DNA of 47,050 nt from Woeseiaceae bacterium (GCA_013001045.1 JABDNG010000070.1:1-47050), one strand, 5' to 3'. Positions 24,955 through 35,757 are shown, counted from the stretch's first letter. A program made the numbers and translations. Notes: generated by a model not told the origin, from the sequence alone.

Positions 24955-27009
24955 TTATTCCTCGCTTAACTGGTTTGCAAGCGCTTCCCATGTCGTGACG
25001 GGCATTTCGCAATGCGTGCCGAGGCAGCGATACGCAATTGTATCGCCATCAACCGCGGCCCGGTCGGCCAATGCCCCGGGCAGATCGTGCGCCTCGGCGC
25101 TGATCGCAAATACCAGGCGGCGCGGCGCATAGAGTCGCGCGGCGGAATCCCGCCAGCGTGCGATCTCCTCAGCCTCTCCGCGGATGACGACAATCTCCGG
25201 GTGATCGAGGTACTCCTCGAGCGCAGTGAGCAGGCTGACGTGGCCGTGCGGGTATTCCTGGATCGCTCGCCAACTCGCGCGCAGGGTTCTGTCCGCGGCA
25301 TCGAGATAGCGGGTCTCGCCCAGCAGGAAGCCCAGGCGTTGTAATGCCAAAGCGGCAATGCCGTTGCCCGATGGTACGGCTTCGTCGGCCAGCGGTTTTG
25401 GTCGGTGGATCAACATCTCATGGTCATCGGCGGTAAAGAAGAATCCGCCGTCACGGTCCTCGAAATGCTGCAACATCAGCTCGGCGATTTGCACCGCGAA
25501 ATCGAGATGAGCGGTGTCCCAGCGCGCCTGCAGCAACTCGAGCAGTGCATCGAGAAGAAACGCATGATCGTCAAGATACGCGGCAAGACGCGCTTCGCCA
25601 TCCTTGTAGTTCGCGAGCAGGCGCCCGTCGCGCATTAGTGTCTTTTGCAGGAAGTTCGCAGCCTGTATGGCCGCGTCGACGAGATCCGGGCGTTCCAGCG
25701 CGCGGCCGGCAATCGCGAGACCTCGTATCGCCAGTGCGTTCCAGGATGTCAGTTGTTTTTCGTCGCGCCCGGGTGCGACGCGTTTCCATCGCTCCGCCAG
25801 GAGTATCTGCTTCGCGCTGTCGACAGTGGACCGGACGTCTTTTTCCTTGTGGCCTGTTGCGGCCGCGACGTCGCTGATCGATTTGCGCACCGTGAGGTGC
25901 CATTGACCCTCGAAATTGGCGTCCTTGTCCAAACCGAAGCGTTGTGCGAAGACGGCGTAATCGTCTCCGAGCAGCTCGCGAACCTGTTCCGGGCGCCATA
26001 GGTAATAGAGGCCTTCGTGTCCCTCGGAATCGGCATCGCGGGTCGCGAAAAAGCCGCCGTTTTCGGCCTGCATGTCGGCCAGCATCCAGTCGGCGGTCGC
26101 GTTTGCCACGTCGGCGAATCGTGCGTCGCCCGTGGCGAGTGCCGCTTGCGCGTACAACGCGAGCAATGGCCCGTTGTCGTACAGCATCTTCTCGAAATGC
26201 GGAATCTGCCAGTATCGATCGACCGAATAACGGCAGAAGCCGCCACCGACATGATCGAAAAGCCCGCCATCGGCCATGCGCGTCAATGTCAACGTTGCCA
26301 TGAACAGCGCTTCGATATCGGGCTCGGCATCACTGGCACTGGCGCGCCAGTGGCGCAACAGAAAATCGATAGTTGTGGGATGCGGAAACTTCGGTGCCGA
26401 GCCAAAGCCGCCGTAGTCGCGATCGAACGTCTGCTCGAAGGTGCCACGCGCGGTGGCGAGCGGCAAGCCATCGAGTTGGCTATCAGCGTCGGCGGGCGTC
26501 GGTTCGAGTTTTGTGAAGACATCCAGTAGTCGCGCACTCTGCGAACGGACTTCATCACGCTTTTCGCCGTAGTAGGTGGCGACGTTTCGCAGGAGTTCAC
26601 TGAACGCGGGCATGCCATAGCGCGCGTCTTTCGGGAAATAGGTTCCACCAAAGAATGGACGCTGGTCGTCACCGTCGAGAAACATCGTCAGCGGCCATCC
26701 GCCGCCGCGCTGGGTGAGCAGCTGATGCGCTGTCTGGTAAATCTTGTCGACGTCAGGGCGCTCTTCGCGATCGACTTTGATGTTGACGAACAGGTCATTC
26801 ATGAGTTCGGCGGTTGGCTCGTCCTCGAAGGACTCGTGGGCCATGACATGGCACCAGTGGCAGGCTGAGTAGCCGACGGACAGCAACACCGGTTTGCCGC
26901 TATCGCGCGCGACCTGGAATGCCTCGTCACCCCAAGGATACCAGTCGACCGGATTATCGGCGTGTTGCTTGAGGTAGGGACTCGTTTCCTTTGCAAGGCG
27001 ATTGGACAT
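24955..27009 (-). CDS. DUF255 thioredoxin-fold protein (YyaL/spermatogenesis-associated protein 20 type)
   Basis: 684 aa. The N-terminal thioredoxin-like DUF255 domain has [18 protein letters not shown] and the CHWCH motif in [10 protein letters not shown], followed by [12 protein letters not shown] and FFGGTYFP. The rest is a long alpha/alpha barrel like N-acylglucosamine 2-epimerases and glycoside hydrolases. The biochemical function of this widespread family is unknown. The start [10 protein letters not shown] follows AGAGGA. The gene is convergent with the Deg7-like gene and divergent from lgt. No signal peptide, so cytosolic. Confidence 0.92.
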   Translation of the reverse strand: MSNRLAKETSPYLKQHADNPVDWYPWGDEAFQVARDSGKPVLLSVGYSACHWCHVMAHESFEDEPTAELMNDLFVNIKVDREERPDVDKIYQTAHQLLTQRGGGWPLTMFLDGDDQRPFFGGTYFPKDARYGMPAFSELLRNVATYYGEKRDEVRSQSARLLDVFTKLEPTPADADSQLDGLPLATARGTFEQTFDRDYGGFGSAPKFPHPTTIDFLLRHWRASASDAEPDIEALFMATLTLTRMADGGLFDHVGGGFCRYSVDRYWQIPHFEKMLYDNGPLLALYAQAALATGDARFADVANATADWMLADMQAENGGFFATRDADSEGHEGLYYLWRPEQVRELLGDDYAVFAQRFGLDKDANFEGQWHLTVRKSISDVAAATGHKEKDVRSTVDSAKQILLAERWKRVAPGRDEKQLTSWNALAIRGLAIAGRALERPDLVDAAIQAANFLQKTLMRDGRLLANYKDGEARLAAYLDDHAFLLDALLELLQARWDTAHLDFAVQIAELMLQHFEDRDGGFFFTADDHEMLIHRPKPLADEAVPSGNGIAALALQRLGFLLGETRYLDAADRTLRASWRAIQEYPHGHVSLLTALEEYLDHPEIVVIRGEAEEIARWRDSAARLYAPRRLVFAISAEAHDLPGALADRAAVDGDTIAYRCLGTHCEMPVTTWEALANQLSEE

Positions 27010-27093
27010 GGAATCCTCTAAGGCACTGCCACTATGACGAGCTTCAGAAACTGACTATGATACGCGTCTTGTATCGATTTCGAGCGGGAATTC

Positions 27094-27885
27094 ATGCTGA
27101 CCTATCCTGAGATCGACCCGGTCATCTTTTCGATCGGCTTTCTCAAAATTCGCTGGTACGGCCTGATGTACGTCATCGGCTTCCTGTTTGCGTGGTGGCT
27201 CGCACGGCGTCGCTGCAAACATCCGGACTCGCCGATCAATGCCGAGCAGGTCGATGACCTGATTTTTTACGGCATGCTCGGCGTAATCATCGGTGGACGA
27301 TTGGGCTACGCGCTCGTCTATGGCTGGAGTCAGCTCACGAGCGACCCATTTTATCTTTTCAGAATCACCGAAGGCGGTATGTCGTTTCACGGCGGGCTGG
27401 CCGGTGTCATGATCGCGATGTGGCTGTACGGCCGCAGGCTGGGTCACTCCATCTGGCGCATGACCGATTTCGTCGCGCCGATCGTGCCACTCGGACTGGG
27501 CTTCGGTCGTATCGGCAATTTTATTAACGGCGAGCTCTGGGGCAAACCGACTGACGTGCCGTGGGGCTTCCTCGTGAATGGCCAGGTGCTGCATCCTTCA
27601 CAATTGTACGAGGCGCTCCTCGAGGGATTCCTGTTGTTCGTGATTCTCTGGACGTACTCGGCCAAACCGCGGCCTTACCTGGCTGTCTCCGGCATGTTCC
27701 TGCTGTTGTATGGCGTGTTCCGCTTCATTGTTGAGTTCTACCGGGTTCCCGACGCGCACCCGGGCTACCTGGCATTGGGTTGGGTAACGATGGGCCAGGT
27801 CCTGAGCCTGCCGATGGTGATCGCGGGAGCCGTCTTGCTGCTTATGGCCTACGGCTCCGGCCGAGCGGCCGAAGGGAAGACCTGA
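27094..27885 (+). CDS. lgt: Prolipoprotein diacylglyceryl transferase
   Basis: Inner-membrane enzyme that adds diacylglycerol to the lipobox Cys of prolipoproteins such as RlpA in this window. At 263 aa with about seven hydrophobic helices it is close to the usual size. Motifs are the N-terminal [19 protein letters not shown], and the signature [16 protein letters not shown]; the catalytic Arg residues lie in these. It is the first gene of lgt-thyA-folA; thyA follows after a single base, an order common in gammaproteobacteria. Confidence 0.97.
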   Translation: MLTYPEIDPVIFSIGFLKIRWYGLMYVIGFLFAWWLARRRCKHPDSPINAEQVDDLIFYGMLGVIIGGRLGYALVYGWSQLTSDPFYLFRITEGGMSFHGGLAGVMIAMWLYGRRLGHSIWRMTDFVAPIVPLGLGFGRIGNFINGELWGKPTDVPWGFLVNGQVLHPSQLYEALLEGFLLFVILWTYSAKPRPYLAVSGMFLLLYGVFRFIVEFYRVPDAHPGYLALGWVTMGQVLSLPMVIAGAVLLLMAYGSGRAAEGKT

Positions 27886-27886
27886 C

Positions 27887-28681
27887 ATGCAGCAATATCT
27901 CGACATGATGCGGCTAGTGCGCGAGACGGGAACGAAAAAGGAAGATCGCACGGGCACTGGAACGCTGAGCGTTTTCGGGCACCAGATGCGCTTCGATCTC
28001 GGCAAAGGATTCCCACTCGTCACCACGAAGAAATTGCATTTGCGTTCAATTATTCATGAGTTGCTGTGGTTCCTGAGCGGTGACAGTAACATTCGTTACC
28101 TCAAGGAAAACGGCGTTTCCATATGGGACGACTGGGCCGACGAAAGCGGCGACCTTGGACCCGTTTACGGCGTGCAATGGCGCGCATGGCCAACCCCCGA
28201 TGGCGGCACCATCGACCAGGTTGCGCAGATCATGCAACAGTTACGCGAAACGCCGGACTCACGACGCATCATCCTGAGCGCCTGGAACGTCGCTGAAATC
28301 GACAACATGGCGTTACCCCCGTGCCACTGCCTGTTCCAGTTTTACGTGGCGGACGGCAAGCTTTCCTGCCAGTTGTACCAACGCAGCTGCGACATTTTTC
28401 TGGGAGTGCCTTTCAACATCGCCTCGTACGCATTGCTGACGCACATGCTTGCCCAGCAGGCGGATCTTGGCGTCGGCGATTTCGTATGGACAGGTGGCGA
28501 TTGCCATTTGTATTCGAATCATCTCGAGCAAGCGGACGAACAACTGACTCGCGAGCCTTTGCCGTTACCGCGACTCGCGATCACGCGCAGGCCGGAGACT
28601 ATCTTCGACTACCGCTACGAGGATTTCGAAATTCTGAATTACGAAGCGCATCCGCACATAAAAGCCGCTGTCGCGGTTTGA
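27887..28681 (+). CDS. thyA: Thymidylate synthase
   Basis: Methylates dUMP to dTMP using 5,10-methylene-THF, producing dihydrofolate for the FolA encoded next door. At 264 aa it has exactly the E. coli length. The catalytic Cys is C146 in [27 protein letters not shown] carries the phosphate-binding Arg and the dUMP site, and [12 protein letters not shown] is the N-terminal signature. Nine bases before folA, so the dTMP cycle pair is cotranscribed. Confidence 0.98.
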   Translation: MQQYLDMMRLVRETGTKKEDRTGTGTLSVFGHQMRFDLGKGFPLVTTKKLHLRSIIHELLWFLSGDSNIRYLKENGVSIWDDWADESGDLGPVYGVQWRAWPTPDGGTIDQVAQIMQQLRETPDSRRIILSAWNVAEIDNMALPPCHCLFQFYVADGKLSCQLYQRSCDIFLGVPFNIASYALLTHMLAQQADLGVGDFVWTGGDCHLYSNHLEQADEQLTREPLPLPRLAITRRPETIFDYRYEDFEILNYEAHPHIKAAVAV

Positions 28682-28690
28682 CGCATTGAT

Positions 28691-29182
28691 ATGATCAGCA
28701 TCATCGTCGCGGCGTCGATGAATAACGTGATCGGCGCAAAGGGTGGTCTCCCCTGGAGACTCCCGGACGACCTCGAGCGATTCAAGCAACTCACGCTCGG
28801 CAAGCCCATCGTGATGGGGCGATTGACATGGGAGTCGATCGGACGACCATTGCCGGGCAGGCAGAATATCGTGCTTACGCGCCAGGTCGATTTTAGCGCC
28901 GACGGCTGCGACGTCGCTGCTTCACCGGCGGACGCACTGAGCCTTGCTGGCGATGCCACGGAAATCATGATCATCGGCGGCAGCCAGATCTACGAGTTCT
29001 TTCTGCCGAAGGCCGGTCGTTTGCACCTCACGCGAGTGCGCGCCGAGATCGAAGGCGACGCGTTCTTTCCCATGATCGATGATCGCGCCTGGCAACTCGT
29101 CGATCGGGAATTTCACGAGGCGGATGACGCGCATCAGTTTGCGTTCGAATTCAGGACTTACGAAAGGACAGGTCGTGCGTGA
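28691..29182 (+). CDS. folA: Dihydrofolate reductase
   Basis: Reduces dihydrofolate to THF with NADPH; the target of trimethoprim. At 163 aa it is similar to E. coli DHFR (159 aa). The active-site Asp is D27 in LPWRLPDDL; VMGRLTWESIGRPLPGR is the NADPH/folate loop and IIGGSQIYEFF the C-terminal nucleotide motif. It is the last gene of lgt-thyA-folA and converges on apaH with four bases between stops and no visible terminator. Confidence 0.97.
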   Translation: MISIIVAASMNNVIGAKGGLPWRLPDDLERFKQLTLGKPIVMGRLTWESIGRPLPGRQNIVLTRQVDFSADGCDVAASPADALSLAGDATEIMIIGGSQIYEFFLPKAGRLHLTRVRAEIEGDAFFPMIDDRAWQLVDREFHEADDAHQFAFEFRTYERTGRA

Positions 29183-29186
29183 TTGC

Positions 29187-30008
29187 CTATAGGGTCTGAC
29201 CCTTGACCTGCACGACACGAGGTATTCGTTTGTCGATGCGCACGGCGGTGAGTTGACGGCCCCACACACAACCCGTATCCAGGCTGATCAGCTCCGGGAG
29301 TACGATCAGTCCCAGCGCGGACCAGTGCCCGAAGACGACGCGCGTACCGCGCCAGGCTGGTTTCTTCGCCGCGTACCACGGCATCAAACCCTTACGGGCG
29401 CGCCACGGTGACCCACTGAAGCTCAGGTCGAGATGTCGGTCGGCGGTCACCATGCGCATGCGGGTCAGGCAATTGATAATGAAGCGCAGCCGCTTGTAGC
29501 CGGACAGCTTGCCGGACCAGAGGTTTGGGGCGTTGCCATACATTTTGCCGAGCAATATCGGGTAGTCGTGACTCTGCAACGCCGCTTCGACCTCGGCTGC
29601 GCGCGCCAGCGTATTCTTCACGCTCCAGTCCGGATGCGTGCCCGCATGCACGAGCAGCGTTTTGAGGTGCGCGTCGTAATGCGCGAGCGGTCGATGCCTC
29701 AGCCAGTCGCACAGTTCTTCGGCGTCCGGCGCGTTCAGCAATTTGGCCAGTGAGCCGAATCGTTTGCCGAAGCGCACGACGCCGGCTTCGAGCGCCAGCA
29801 GGTGCAAATCGTGATTGCCGAGGACCATGACGACCGAGTCGCCGAGCTTCTTCACGAAACGCAGTGTTTTCAGCGACTTGGGCCCACGATTGACGAGGTC
29901 GCCGGTCAGCCAGAGCGTGTCCCGGGACGGCTCGAAGCGCAGGTCGTCGAGCAGTCGCCGGAATGGGTCATAGCAGCCCTGCAGGTCGCCGATTGCATAC
30001 ACTGCCAT
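29187..30008 (-). CDS. apaH: Symmetrical bis(5'-nucleosyl)-tetraphosphatase
   Basis: Hydrolyses Ap4A to two ADP, and can remove Np4 caps from RNA in E. coli. At 273 aa it fits the family (280 in E. coli). Metallophosphatase motifs at the N-terminus are AIGDLQGCYDPF, LTGDLVNRGP and VLGNHDLHLLAL, with LVHAGTHPDW later. It is the last gene of the lptD-surA-pdxA-rsmA-apaG-apaH run, 11 bases after apaG. Confidence 0.96.
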   Translation of the reverse strand: MAVYAIGDLQGCYDPFRRLLDDLRFEPSRDTLWLTGDLVNRGPKSLKTLRFVKKLGDSVVMVLGNHDLHLLALEAGVVRFGKRFGSLAKLLNAPDAEELCDWLRHRPLAHYDAHLKTLLVHAGTHPDWSVKNTLARAAEVEAALQSHDYPILLGKMYGNAPNLWSGKLSGYKRLRFIINCLTRMRMVTADRHLDLSFSGSPWRARKGLMPWYAAKKPAWRGTRVVFGHWSALGLIVLPELISLDTGCVWGRQLTAVRIDKRIPRVVQVKGQTL

Positions 30009-30019
30009 TAACTGGCCAC

Positions 30020-30400
30020 CTAATGAAGCAGGCCCGGTACTGCCAGCGTGAAGGGTGCGATGGGTGCGTCAAAGCTCGCGCCGTCATCGCCTTCCATGCG
30101 ATACAGACCTTGCATGGCGCCGACCGGCGTTTCGAGAACAGCGCCACTCGAGTAACGAAAACGTTCGCCAGGGTTCAGATGCGGCTGTTCCCCGACAACG
30201 CCGTCACCATTGACTTCCTGCACCTTGCCATTGGCGTCGGTAATGACCCAGTGGCGGCTAAGCAGCTTCGCCGCGACGTCGCCATCGTTGGAAATTGTAA
30301 TGGTATAGGCGAACACATAGCGGTCGGCCTCGGGTTCCGATTGCTCATCGATATACGTTGTCGCGACCTGAACGCGGATTGCGCATTGATTCTCGTCCAT
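30020..30400 (-). CDS. apaG: ApaG family protein (DUF525)
   Basis: A 126-aa small beta-sandwich protein (fibronectin III-like fold) of unclear function, conserved next to apaH. Motifs are the VATTYIDEQSEPE start, AYTITISNDG, LLSRHWVITDANGKVQEV, GVVGEQPHLNPGERF and the YRMEGDDG turn. In the ApaG/KsgA/ApaH order it fits E. coli gene for gene. The start is 23 bases after the rsmA stop. Confidence 0.95.
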   Translation of the reverse strand: MDENQCAIRVQVATTYIDEQSEPEADRYVFAYTITISNDGDVAAKLLSRHWVITDANGKVQEVNGDGVVGEQPHLNPGERFRYSSGAVLETPVGAMQGLYRMEGDDGASFDAPIAPFTLAVPGLLH

Positions 30401-30423
30401 GGCGATATTCTATCGTATGCGCA

Positions 30424-31215
30424 TTAAGGTTGGTGCCTTGATTTCTTGTGCAGATGATTGGCCAGCGATATGTACGCCGCAATCGAGACCTGTTCGGGTC
30501 GAAGTCCTGCGTCGATGCCGACGGCGTCGAAATCAGCCGCGTCTGCAACGGTTTTCAGCGAGTTGCGAAGCGTCTTGCGACGCTGCATGAAGGCCGTCGC
30601 GACGAGCGTTGACAGTCCCGCTTCATCGTCGATCTGGAATGTGTCGGGCGGCAACGGGTCGAGGCGAACGACGGCGGATGTTACAGCCGGTGGTGGTTTG
30701 AATGCGGACCGGTCCACGTTGAACAGCGGCTCAATACTCAAGTGGCAGCCGAGCATGATACCCAGGCGGCCGTAAGCCTTGCTACCGGGCGCCGCCGCCA
30801 TTCGATCGACAACCTCCTTTTGCAGCATGAAGTGCATGTCCAGGATTCGATCGCGATATTTCAACAAATGGAACAGCAACGGTGTTGAAATATTGTAGGG
30901 GAGATTGCCGACGATGCGCAGGCGCTCGCTTAGGGTCGAAAAATCGAAGGTCAGCGCATCCGCCTCGTGGATGGTCACCGCGGGATTGTTGTCGTATTGC
31001 CGCCTGAGCATAGCGGCGAGTTCGCGGTCGAGCTCGATCGCATGCAGGTGGCCGACCGTGTTAGCGAGGATGCCCGTAATTGCACCTCGTCCCGGTCCAA
31101 TCTCGACGATCACGTCCTGCCTGGCCGGCCGGATACTACGAATGATGGCGTCGATTACGCCGGGGTCTGTCAGAAAGTGCTGGCCGAAGCGCTTGCGGGC
31201 TCTGTGGCCGGCCAT
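30424..31215 (-). CDS. rsmA: 16S rRNA (adenine1518/1519-N6)-dimethyltransferase
   Basis: Dimethylates two adjacent adenines in the 3'-terminal loop of 16S rRNA using SAM; loss gives kasugamycin resistance. 263 aa. RKRFGQHFLTD is the N-terminal signature, EIGPGRGAIT the SAM loop, AIELDREL the acidic loop and GNLPYNIS the catalytic NLPY motif. The ATG overlaps the pdxA stop by one base (TAATG), so translation is coupled. Confidence 0.97.
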   Translation of the reverse strand: MAGHRARKRFGQHFLTDPGVIDAIIRSIRPARQDVIVEIGPGRGAITGILANTVGHLHAIELDRELAAMLRRQYDNNPAVTIHEADALTFDFSTLSERLRIVGNLPYNISTPLLFHLLKYRDRILDMHFMLQKEVVDRMAAAPGSKAYGRLGIMLGCHLSIEPLFNVDRSAFKPPPAVTSAVVRLDPLPPDTFQIDDEAGLSTLVATAFMQRRKTLRNSLKTVADAADFDAVGIDAGLRPEQVSIAAYISLANHLHKKSRHQP

Positions 31216-32117
31216 TACGCGCGTGCCAGTTTTGCGGCGAGTTCCACCGCGGCGATCAGGCTGCCCGCATCGGCCTCGCCGGTGCCGGCAATATCGAAGG
31301 CGGTGCCATGGTCGACTGACGTGCGAATGATGGGCAGGCCCAGCGTGATGTTGACGGCATGACCGAAGCCCGCATATTTCAGGACAGGCAGTCCCTGGTC
31401 GTGGTACATGGCCAGCACCGCGTCTTTGCGGCCCGCGGCGGGCGTAAAGGCCGTGTCGGCTGGCAGGGGACCACGTAGTTGCAGGCCCTTGCCACGCAGT
31501 TCTTCGATCACTGGCGCGATGACGTCGACGTCCTCATGCCCGAGGTGACCACCTTCACCGGCGTGCGGGTTTAGTCCGCACACGACGATCTGCGGGTTGG
31601 GGATCTTGAATGTCGCGCGCAGGTCGTGATCGAGAATCGTAAGCACGTCACGCAGGCGCTTCTTGGTGATGTACCTGGGCACTTCGCTCAGCGGCATGTG
31701 CGTGCTGGCCAGGGCAACGCGGAGGTCGCCGGCAACGAGCATCATGACGGGCAGTTCGGTATCCGTCAGTTCCGCCAATAGTTCCGTATGTCCCGTGAAA
31801 GGGATACCCGCATCGGCGATCACGCGCTTGGCGAGCGGTGCGGTCACGAGGCCGGAAAACTCGCCGCGAAGGCAACCGGTGACCGCTCGGTTCAGGCCAT
31901 CGAGTAGCGTCCGGGCATTGGCCGGGTCGGGCTTGCCGCAGGTCACCGGTGCCGGGAAGGGCGTGTCGATCACGCGTAAGCCGCCCTTGATGAGTGACTT
32001 ATCGCCGACAATGACGACGTCATCTGCGTACGGAGAACCGGCCAGGGCACTGCACAATTCAGGGCCGATGCCGGCAGGTTCGCCGGCAGTCACTACCAGT
32101 GGCCGGCCAGGAGTCAC
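31215..32117 (-). CDS. pdxA: 4-hydroxythreonine-4-phosphate dehydrogenase
   Basis: NAD-dependent oxidation of 4-phosphohydroxy-L-threonine in pyridoxal phosphate synthesis; PLP is the cofactor of the P-protein encoded in this window. Metal-binding motifs are GIPFTGHTE, GLNPHAGEGGH and YHDQGLPVLKY; TAGEPAGIGPEL is the N-terminal signature. The frame is open to 32147 inside surA, but the GTG at 32117, one base after the surA stop, gives the normal N-terminus (VTPGRPLVVTAG) and 300 aa. The exact start is moderately certain. Confidence 0.94.
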   Translation of the reverse strand: MTPGRPLVVTAGEPAGIGPELCSALAGSPYADDVVIVGDKSLIKGGLRVIDTPFPAPVTCGKPDPANARTLLDGLNRAVTGCLRGEFSGLVTAPLAKRVIADAGIPFTGHTELLAELTDTELPVMMLVAGDLRVALASTHMPLSEVPRYITKKRLRDVLTILDHDLRATFKIPNPQIVVCGLNPHAGEGGHLGHEDVDVIAPVIEELRGKGLQLRGPLPADTAFTPAAGRKDAVLAMYHDQGLPVLKYAGFGHAVNITLGLPIIRTSVDHGTAFDIAGTGEADAGSLIAAVELAAKLARA

Positions 32118-32118
32118 G

Positions 32119-33417
32119 CTAGATGCGCGAGTCGACGAACGCCTCATCGCGAAGGCGTTGCATCCACAGCTGCGTTTCTTCTTCCATCTTGCTGTTGCGA
32201 ATTCTCAAGTCGCAGTTACGTTTCTTGAGGTCTTCCGTGTTGTCGTAGACGCGTCGATCGAGGACTTCGAGGATGTGCCACCCGAACTGGCTGCGAAACG
32301 GTTCGCTGACGACATTGATTTCCGATTGGCTTACGACCTCGTCAAATTCAGGTACGAATGTGCCAGGACCGGACCATCCGAGGTCGCCACCGAGATTGGC
32401 GGAACCGGGGTCATCAGAGAGTAGCTTGGCTTGTTCGCCAAAATCTTCACCGTCGCGAATTTTTGCCAACGCGTCATCGAGTCGCTGTTTAGCCGTCTCG
32501 TCGTCAATGATCTCGTTGGGCGTGATCAGAATATGGCGTACCTTGACCTGGTTCACTTCGCTACGCTCGACGGCGCTCCTCAAGTCATCCACTTTAACGA
32601 TATGGAAGCTCGTGCCTTTGCGAAACGGCTCTGAAACATCGCCAGCCTTCATGCCGGGCAGGACATCCGCGAACAAAGTAGGAACATTCTGGCCTTGCAT
32701 GGGCCCGAGCGACCCACCTTCAAGCGCCGTCGGACCTTTCGAATAACGCGCCGCGAGTTCGCGGAAATCGGCGCCGTCCTGCAGCTCTGCGTAAATGTCG
32801 TTGGCCTGTTGCAGCACCGCATCGCGTTCTTCGGCGCTCGCAGAGGCGTCGAACGGCAACAGAATATGCGACAGCGCCCAATCGGAATTGACGACGACAT
32901 TGGTTTCGAGGTCCACGATACATTGTTCGATTTCACGCTCGGAGACGTTGATACTCTGACCAACCTCGATACGTCGCAATTGCTCTACCGTGATTTCGTC
33001 ACGCAGGCTGCGGCGAAAATCGGCGTAGTTGACGCCGTCTTGTGCAAGCAAGGCGGGCATGTCTTCAAAGCGCCCGCCGTTTTGTTCGGCAATGCGGCGG
33101 ATCGAATCATTAAGCATCGCATCGGACACCTGCAGACCAATTCGTTGCGCGCGTTGCAGTTGAATCTCGTTCAGTATGAGCCTTTCGAGCACCTGTTCTT
33201 CGAGTACGGCTGCAGGCGGCAGCGGGATGTCCTGCTGCTCGGCGCGCTGCAGGATTACACTCATCTGTTCGTCGAACTGACTTCTGAGAACCACTCCCTC
33301 GTTCACAACGGCGGCAACGCCGTCCAGGAATTCGCCCGTTTCCGAGAGGTCCGCCAGCGCCACGGGCGACGCGACTACCGATGCGGCGATCGCGCATAAG
33401 GTATTGATTTTAATCAC
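32119..33417 (-). CDS. surA: Periplasmic peptidyl-prolyl isomerase/chaperone SurA
   Basis: Escorts unfolded outer-membrane proteins, including LptD encoded just upstream, to the Bam complex. 432 aa against 428 in E. coli. It has a signal peptide (about 1-22), an N-terminal chaperone domain beginning GVAAVVNEGVVLRSQFD, and two parvulin domains with ALSHILLPF and VRHILITPNE. The second is probably the active isomerase, as in E. coli. It follows lptD by five bases and precedes pdxA by one. Confidence 0.97.
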   Translation of the reverse strand: MIKINTLCAIAASVVASPVALADLSETGEFLDGVAAVVNEGVVLRSQFDEQMSVILQRAEQQDIPLPPAAVLEEQVLERLILNEIQLQRAQRIGLQVSDAMLNDSIRRIAEQNGGRFEDMPALLAQDGVNYADFRRSLRDEITVEQLRRIEVGQSINVSEREIEQCIVDLETNVVVNSDWALSHILLPFDASASAEERDAVLQQANDIYAELQDGADFRELAARYSKGPTALEGGSLGPMQGQNVPTLFADVLPGMKAGDVSEPFRKGTSFHIVKVDDLRSAVERSEVNQVKVRHILITPNEIIDDETAKQRLDDALAKIRDGEDFGEQAKLLSDDPGSANLGGDLGWSGPGTFVPEFDEVVSQSEINVVSEPFRSQFGWHILEVLDRRVYDNTEDLKKRNCDLRIRNSKMEEETQLWMQRLRDEAFVDSRI

Positions 33418-33422
33418 ACTAA

Positions 33423-35678
33423 TTACCTGAGGTCTGCAGAATAGCCAAGAATACCACGTTCAAGGAGTTTGTCAGCGGCCGTGCCAACGCTCGTCATTCC
33501 TTTCAGTACCAGTTGCAGACCGAACGACGAATCCCGAGTTCCATCGCGAGTGGAGATATGCCGGCGCGAAACCAGTCTCAGGCCCCAGCAGCAGCTTTCA
33601 TATTCGAGTCCGAAAAACTGCTCGAGCACTTCCTGATCGCGGAATGAGAAGTTGTAGCGGCCGACAAAATTCCATTGTGTGCTAACGGGCCAGGACCACG
33701 ACAGGTCGCCCTGTTCCAACGAGTCGCGGCGAAACCGGTAGGCAAGATTCAGCACCTTCTTGTTGGTCGGACGGTATTGCAGCCGCGCTTCCGACTTTGT
33801 CGTGCCACTTGCACCAGTGCCCCACTGGTGACCGAAGTCGAAATTCATGTTCTCCCAGATGAGGAAGCGTAATTGCGCGATGTAATCCGATGTTTCGAAC
33901 GTGGACGCGGTTGCGCCCGGCAACACGACCTCACGGTCGCCGAAGTAACGCGTCTGACCGATAGTCGCCGTCATTAGTTCGCGGCCCGACGAAACGTCGA
34001 GAACGCGAGATGTCACACCAATGCTGACCTGTTCGGTGTCGCCAATTCGGTCAACACCCAGGAAGCGATTCTTGCGATACAACTGCACGAGATTGATATC
34101 GGGCGTAATTGTATCGAAGACGGGCAGTCCGTCCTGATCACGGTAGGGGATGTTGACGTACAGCAGCCGCGGCTCGATGGTCTGTATGCGATTAGCGCCA
34201 TTCAGCGAACGCTCGAGTACCATGCCGGTGTCGAGGCTGGCGATAGGCACGGTGCGCGTCGGGTCCGTCTCGGCGCCGGGCGAGGCATTACTGAGTTGGT
34301 AACGCGTGTGGTCGAGCGAAACGGCCGGCGTAACGAACCAGCCCGCTCTTGCGATCGGCAATTCCAGCGACGGCGCCGCGTTGACTCGCCAACCGGTTAC
34401 GCCGACATCGCGATCGAAGTTTACAACCTCACCCAGAACGCCGAGACGCAGAATGCTGACGGGCCAGGAGCCGCTGGCAAACACTTGCGGGACACGGCGA
34501 TAGGGTTCGTCGGCAGCCACAATCGCATTGTCAATCGTCTGGTAGTCCTGGATTTGTCCGAGCAATGACAGGTTTTCGGTGTAGTAGTCGAAGCGCACAC
34601 TGCGGTTGAGGTGCGTAATGCTCGAGATACTCAGGCTGCCGCCCAGGTCCTCGAAATACTGGCTGTCCGAGACCTCACGAAATTCGATCTTGTTGCGCCA
34701 ACCGTTCTCGAACAGCGTGCGGTGCCGGTATCGGAGCTGGTGGCGCGACGCGTCGAGGATGCTGTCGTTGGAAAGGTAGTCGGCCGTCACGATGCCGTCA
34801 TTACGCGGTGTCAGATAGCGAAACTCGGTTTCCAGCTGAATGCCGCGGTTCGTGAGCAGGCGTGGCGTGATGGTCGCGTCGTAGTTCGGCGCAATATTCC
34901 AGTAATAGGGTAATCGAATTTCATTACCGCTGCGCCCGGCGCTGCCGATCTCGGGCGTTAACAGACCCGACTTCCGTGCGTCGCTGAGTGGGAAAGACAG
35001 GTAGGGCGCGTACAGGATCGGCAGGCCCTTGAATTGCAGCTTGATGCCTTTGGCGGTTCCTACGCCTGCGCCAGTGTCGAGCTTGATCGACTCACCTTGT
35101 AACAACCAGTCCTCGGATCCGGGCGGACAGGTTGTGTACTCGACACCGTCTAGTATCAGCTCGCCTTCCTGGTTGATTTCGAGCGCCGCCGCCGCACCCC
35201 GTGCGTTATTGCTGCCCAGCGAGAACGCTGCGCCTTCGAAGCGAATGCGGCCGCTTAAGTATGAGAACTCGGCGGAGTCGCTGTGTATTTGCGTGCCGGG
35301 GTCCTCGTAGCGAACGCGGCCCTCGAGGTGAATGGCTTGTTGCTGCGGGTCGTAGCGAGCCGTATCGGCTCCCGCCAGCTTGTCGTCCTGTCGCAGCAGT
35401 ACGCCACCCGTCATACTCGCGGTCGGTTCCTTGCCAATTTGAGCCTCGAACTGGCCGGCTTCGAGTTCAATTGTCCTGGGATTTGGTAGCGGGACCCGCA
35501 AGAACTCCGGATCACGGGTTAGCGGCCCGCCGATTGACGTGCTGCAGGCGAGCGGGTCCGATCCGTGCGCATCGATGACGGCCAGCAGGCAGCAGGCAAG
35601 AATCAGTGGTTTCGCAGACAATTGGGTGGCTGGTTCATGTTTGGGCCGAGCGGATACGACCGGGATGTTAGCACGCAT
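33423..35678 (-). CDS. lptD: LPS-assembly protein LptD
   Basis: Outer-membrane barrel that inserts lipopolysaccharide together with LptE. 751 aa from ATG 35678 (MRANIPVVSA); AAGG lies about ten bases upstream, and the longer frame would overlap amgK. After a long-headed signal peptide comes the OstA-like jellyroll domain (about 65-230), then the barrel. The cysteines needed for the inter-domain disulfides are visible: C45, C184 and the C696-C697 pair in YESCCWG. It is divergent from amgK, with 79 bases holding both promoters, and is the first gene of the run ending in apaH. Confidence 0.95.
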   Translation of the reverse strand: MRANIPVVSARPKHEPATQLSAKPLILACCLLAVIDAHGSDPLACSTSIGGPLTRDPEFLRVPLPNPRTIELEAGQFEAQIGKEPTASMTGGVLLRQDDKLAGADTARYDPQQQAIHLEGRVRYEDPGTQIHSDSAEFSYLSGRIRFEGAAFSLGSNNARGAAAALEINQEGELILDGVEYTTCPPGSEDWLLQGESIKLDTGAGVGTAKGIKLQFKGLPILYAPYLSFPLSDARKSGLLTPEIGSAGRSGNEIRLPYYWNIAPNYDATITPRLLTNRGIQLETEFRYLTPRNDGIVTADYLSNDSILDASRHQLRYRHRTLFENGWRNKIEFREVSDSQYFEDLGGSLSISSITHLNRSVRFDYYTENLSLLGQIQDYQTIDNAIVAADEPYRRVPQVFASGSWPVSILRLGVLGEVVNFDRDVGVTGWRVNAAPSLELPIARAGWFVTPAVSLDHTRYQLSNASPGAETDPTRTVPIASLDTGMVLERSLNGANRIQTIEPRLLYVNIPYRDQDGLPVFDTITPDINLVQLYRKNRFLGVDRIGDTEQVSIGVTSRVLDVSSGRELMTATIGQTRYFGDREVVLPGATASTFETSDYIAQLRFLIWENMNFDFGHQWGTGASGTTKSEARLQYRPTNKKVLNLAYRFRRDSLEQGDLSWSWPVSTQWNFVGRYNFSFRDQEVLEQFFGLEYESCCWGLRLVSRRHISTRDGTRDSSFGLQLVLKGMTSVGTAADKLLERGILGYSADLR

Positions 35679-35757
35679 TTCGTGTGTTACCTTCGCATAG
35701 TTTTTGAGGCGCTTCAATGCGTTACGGAGAACACACATCGATAATGCGGATGCCGCC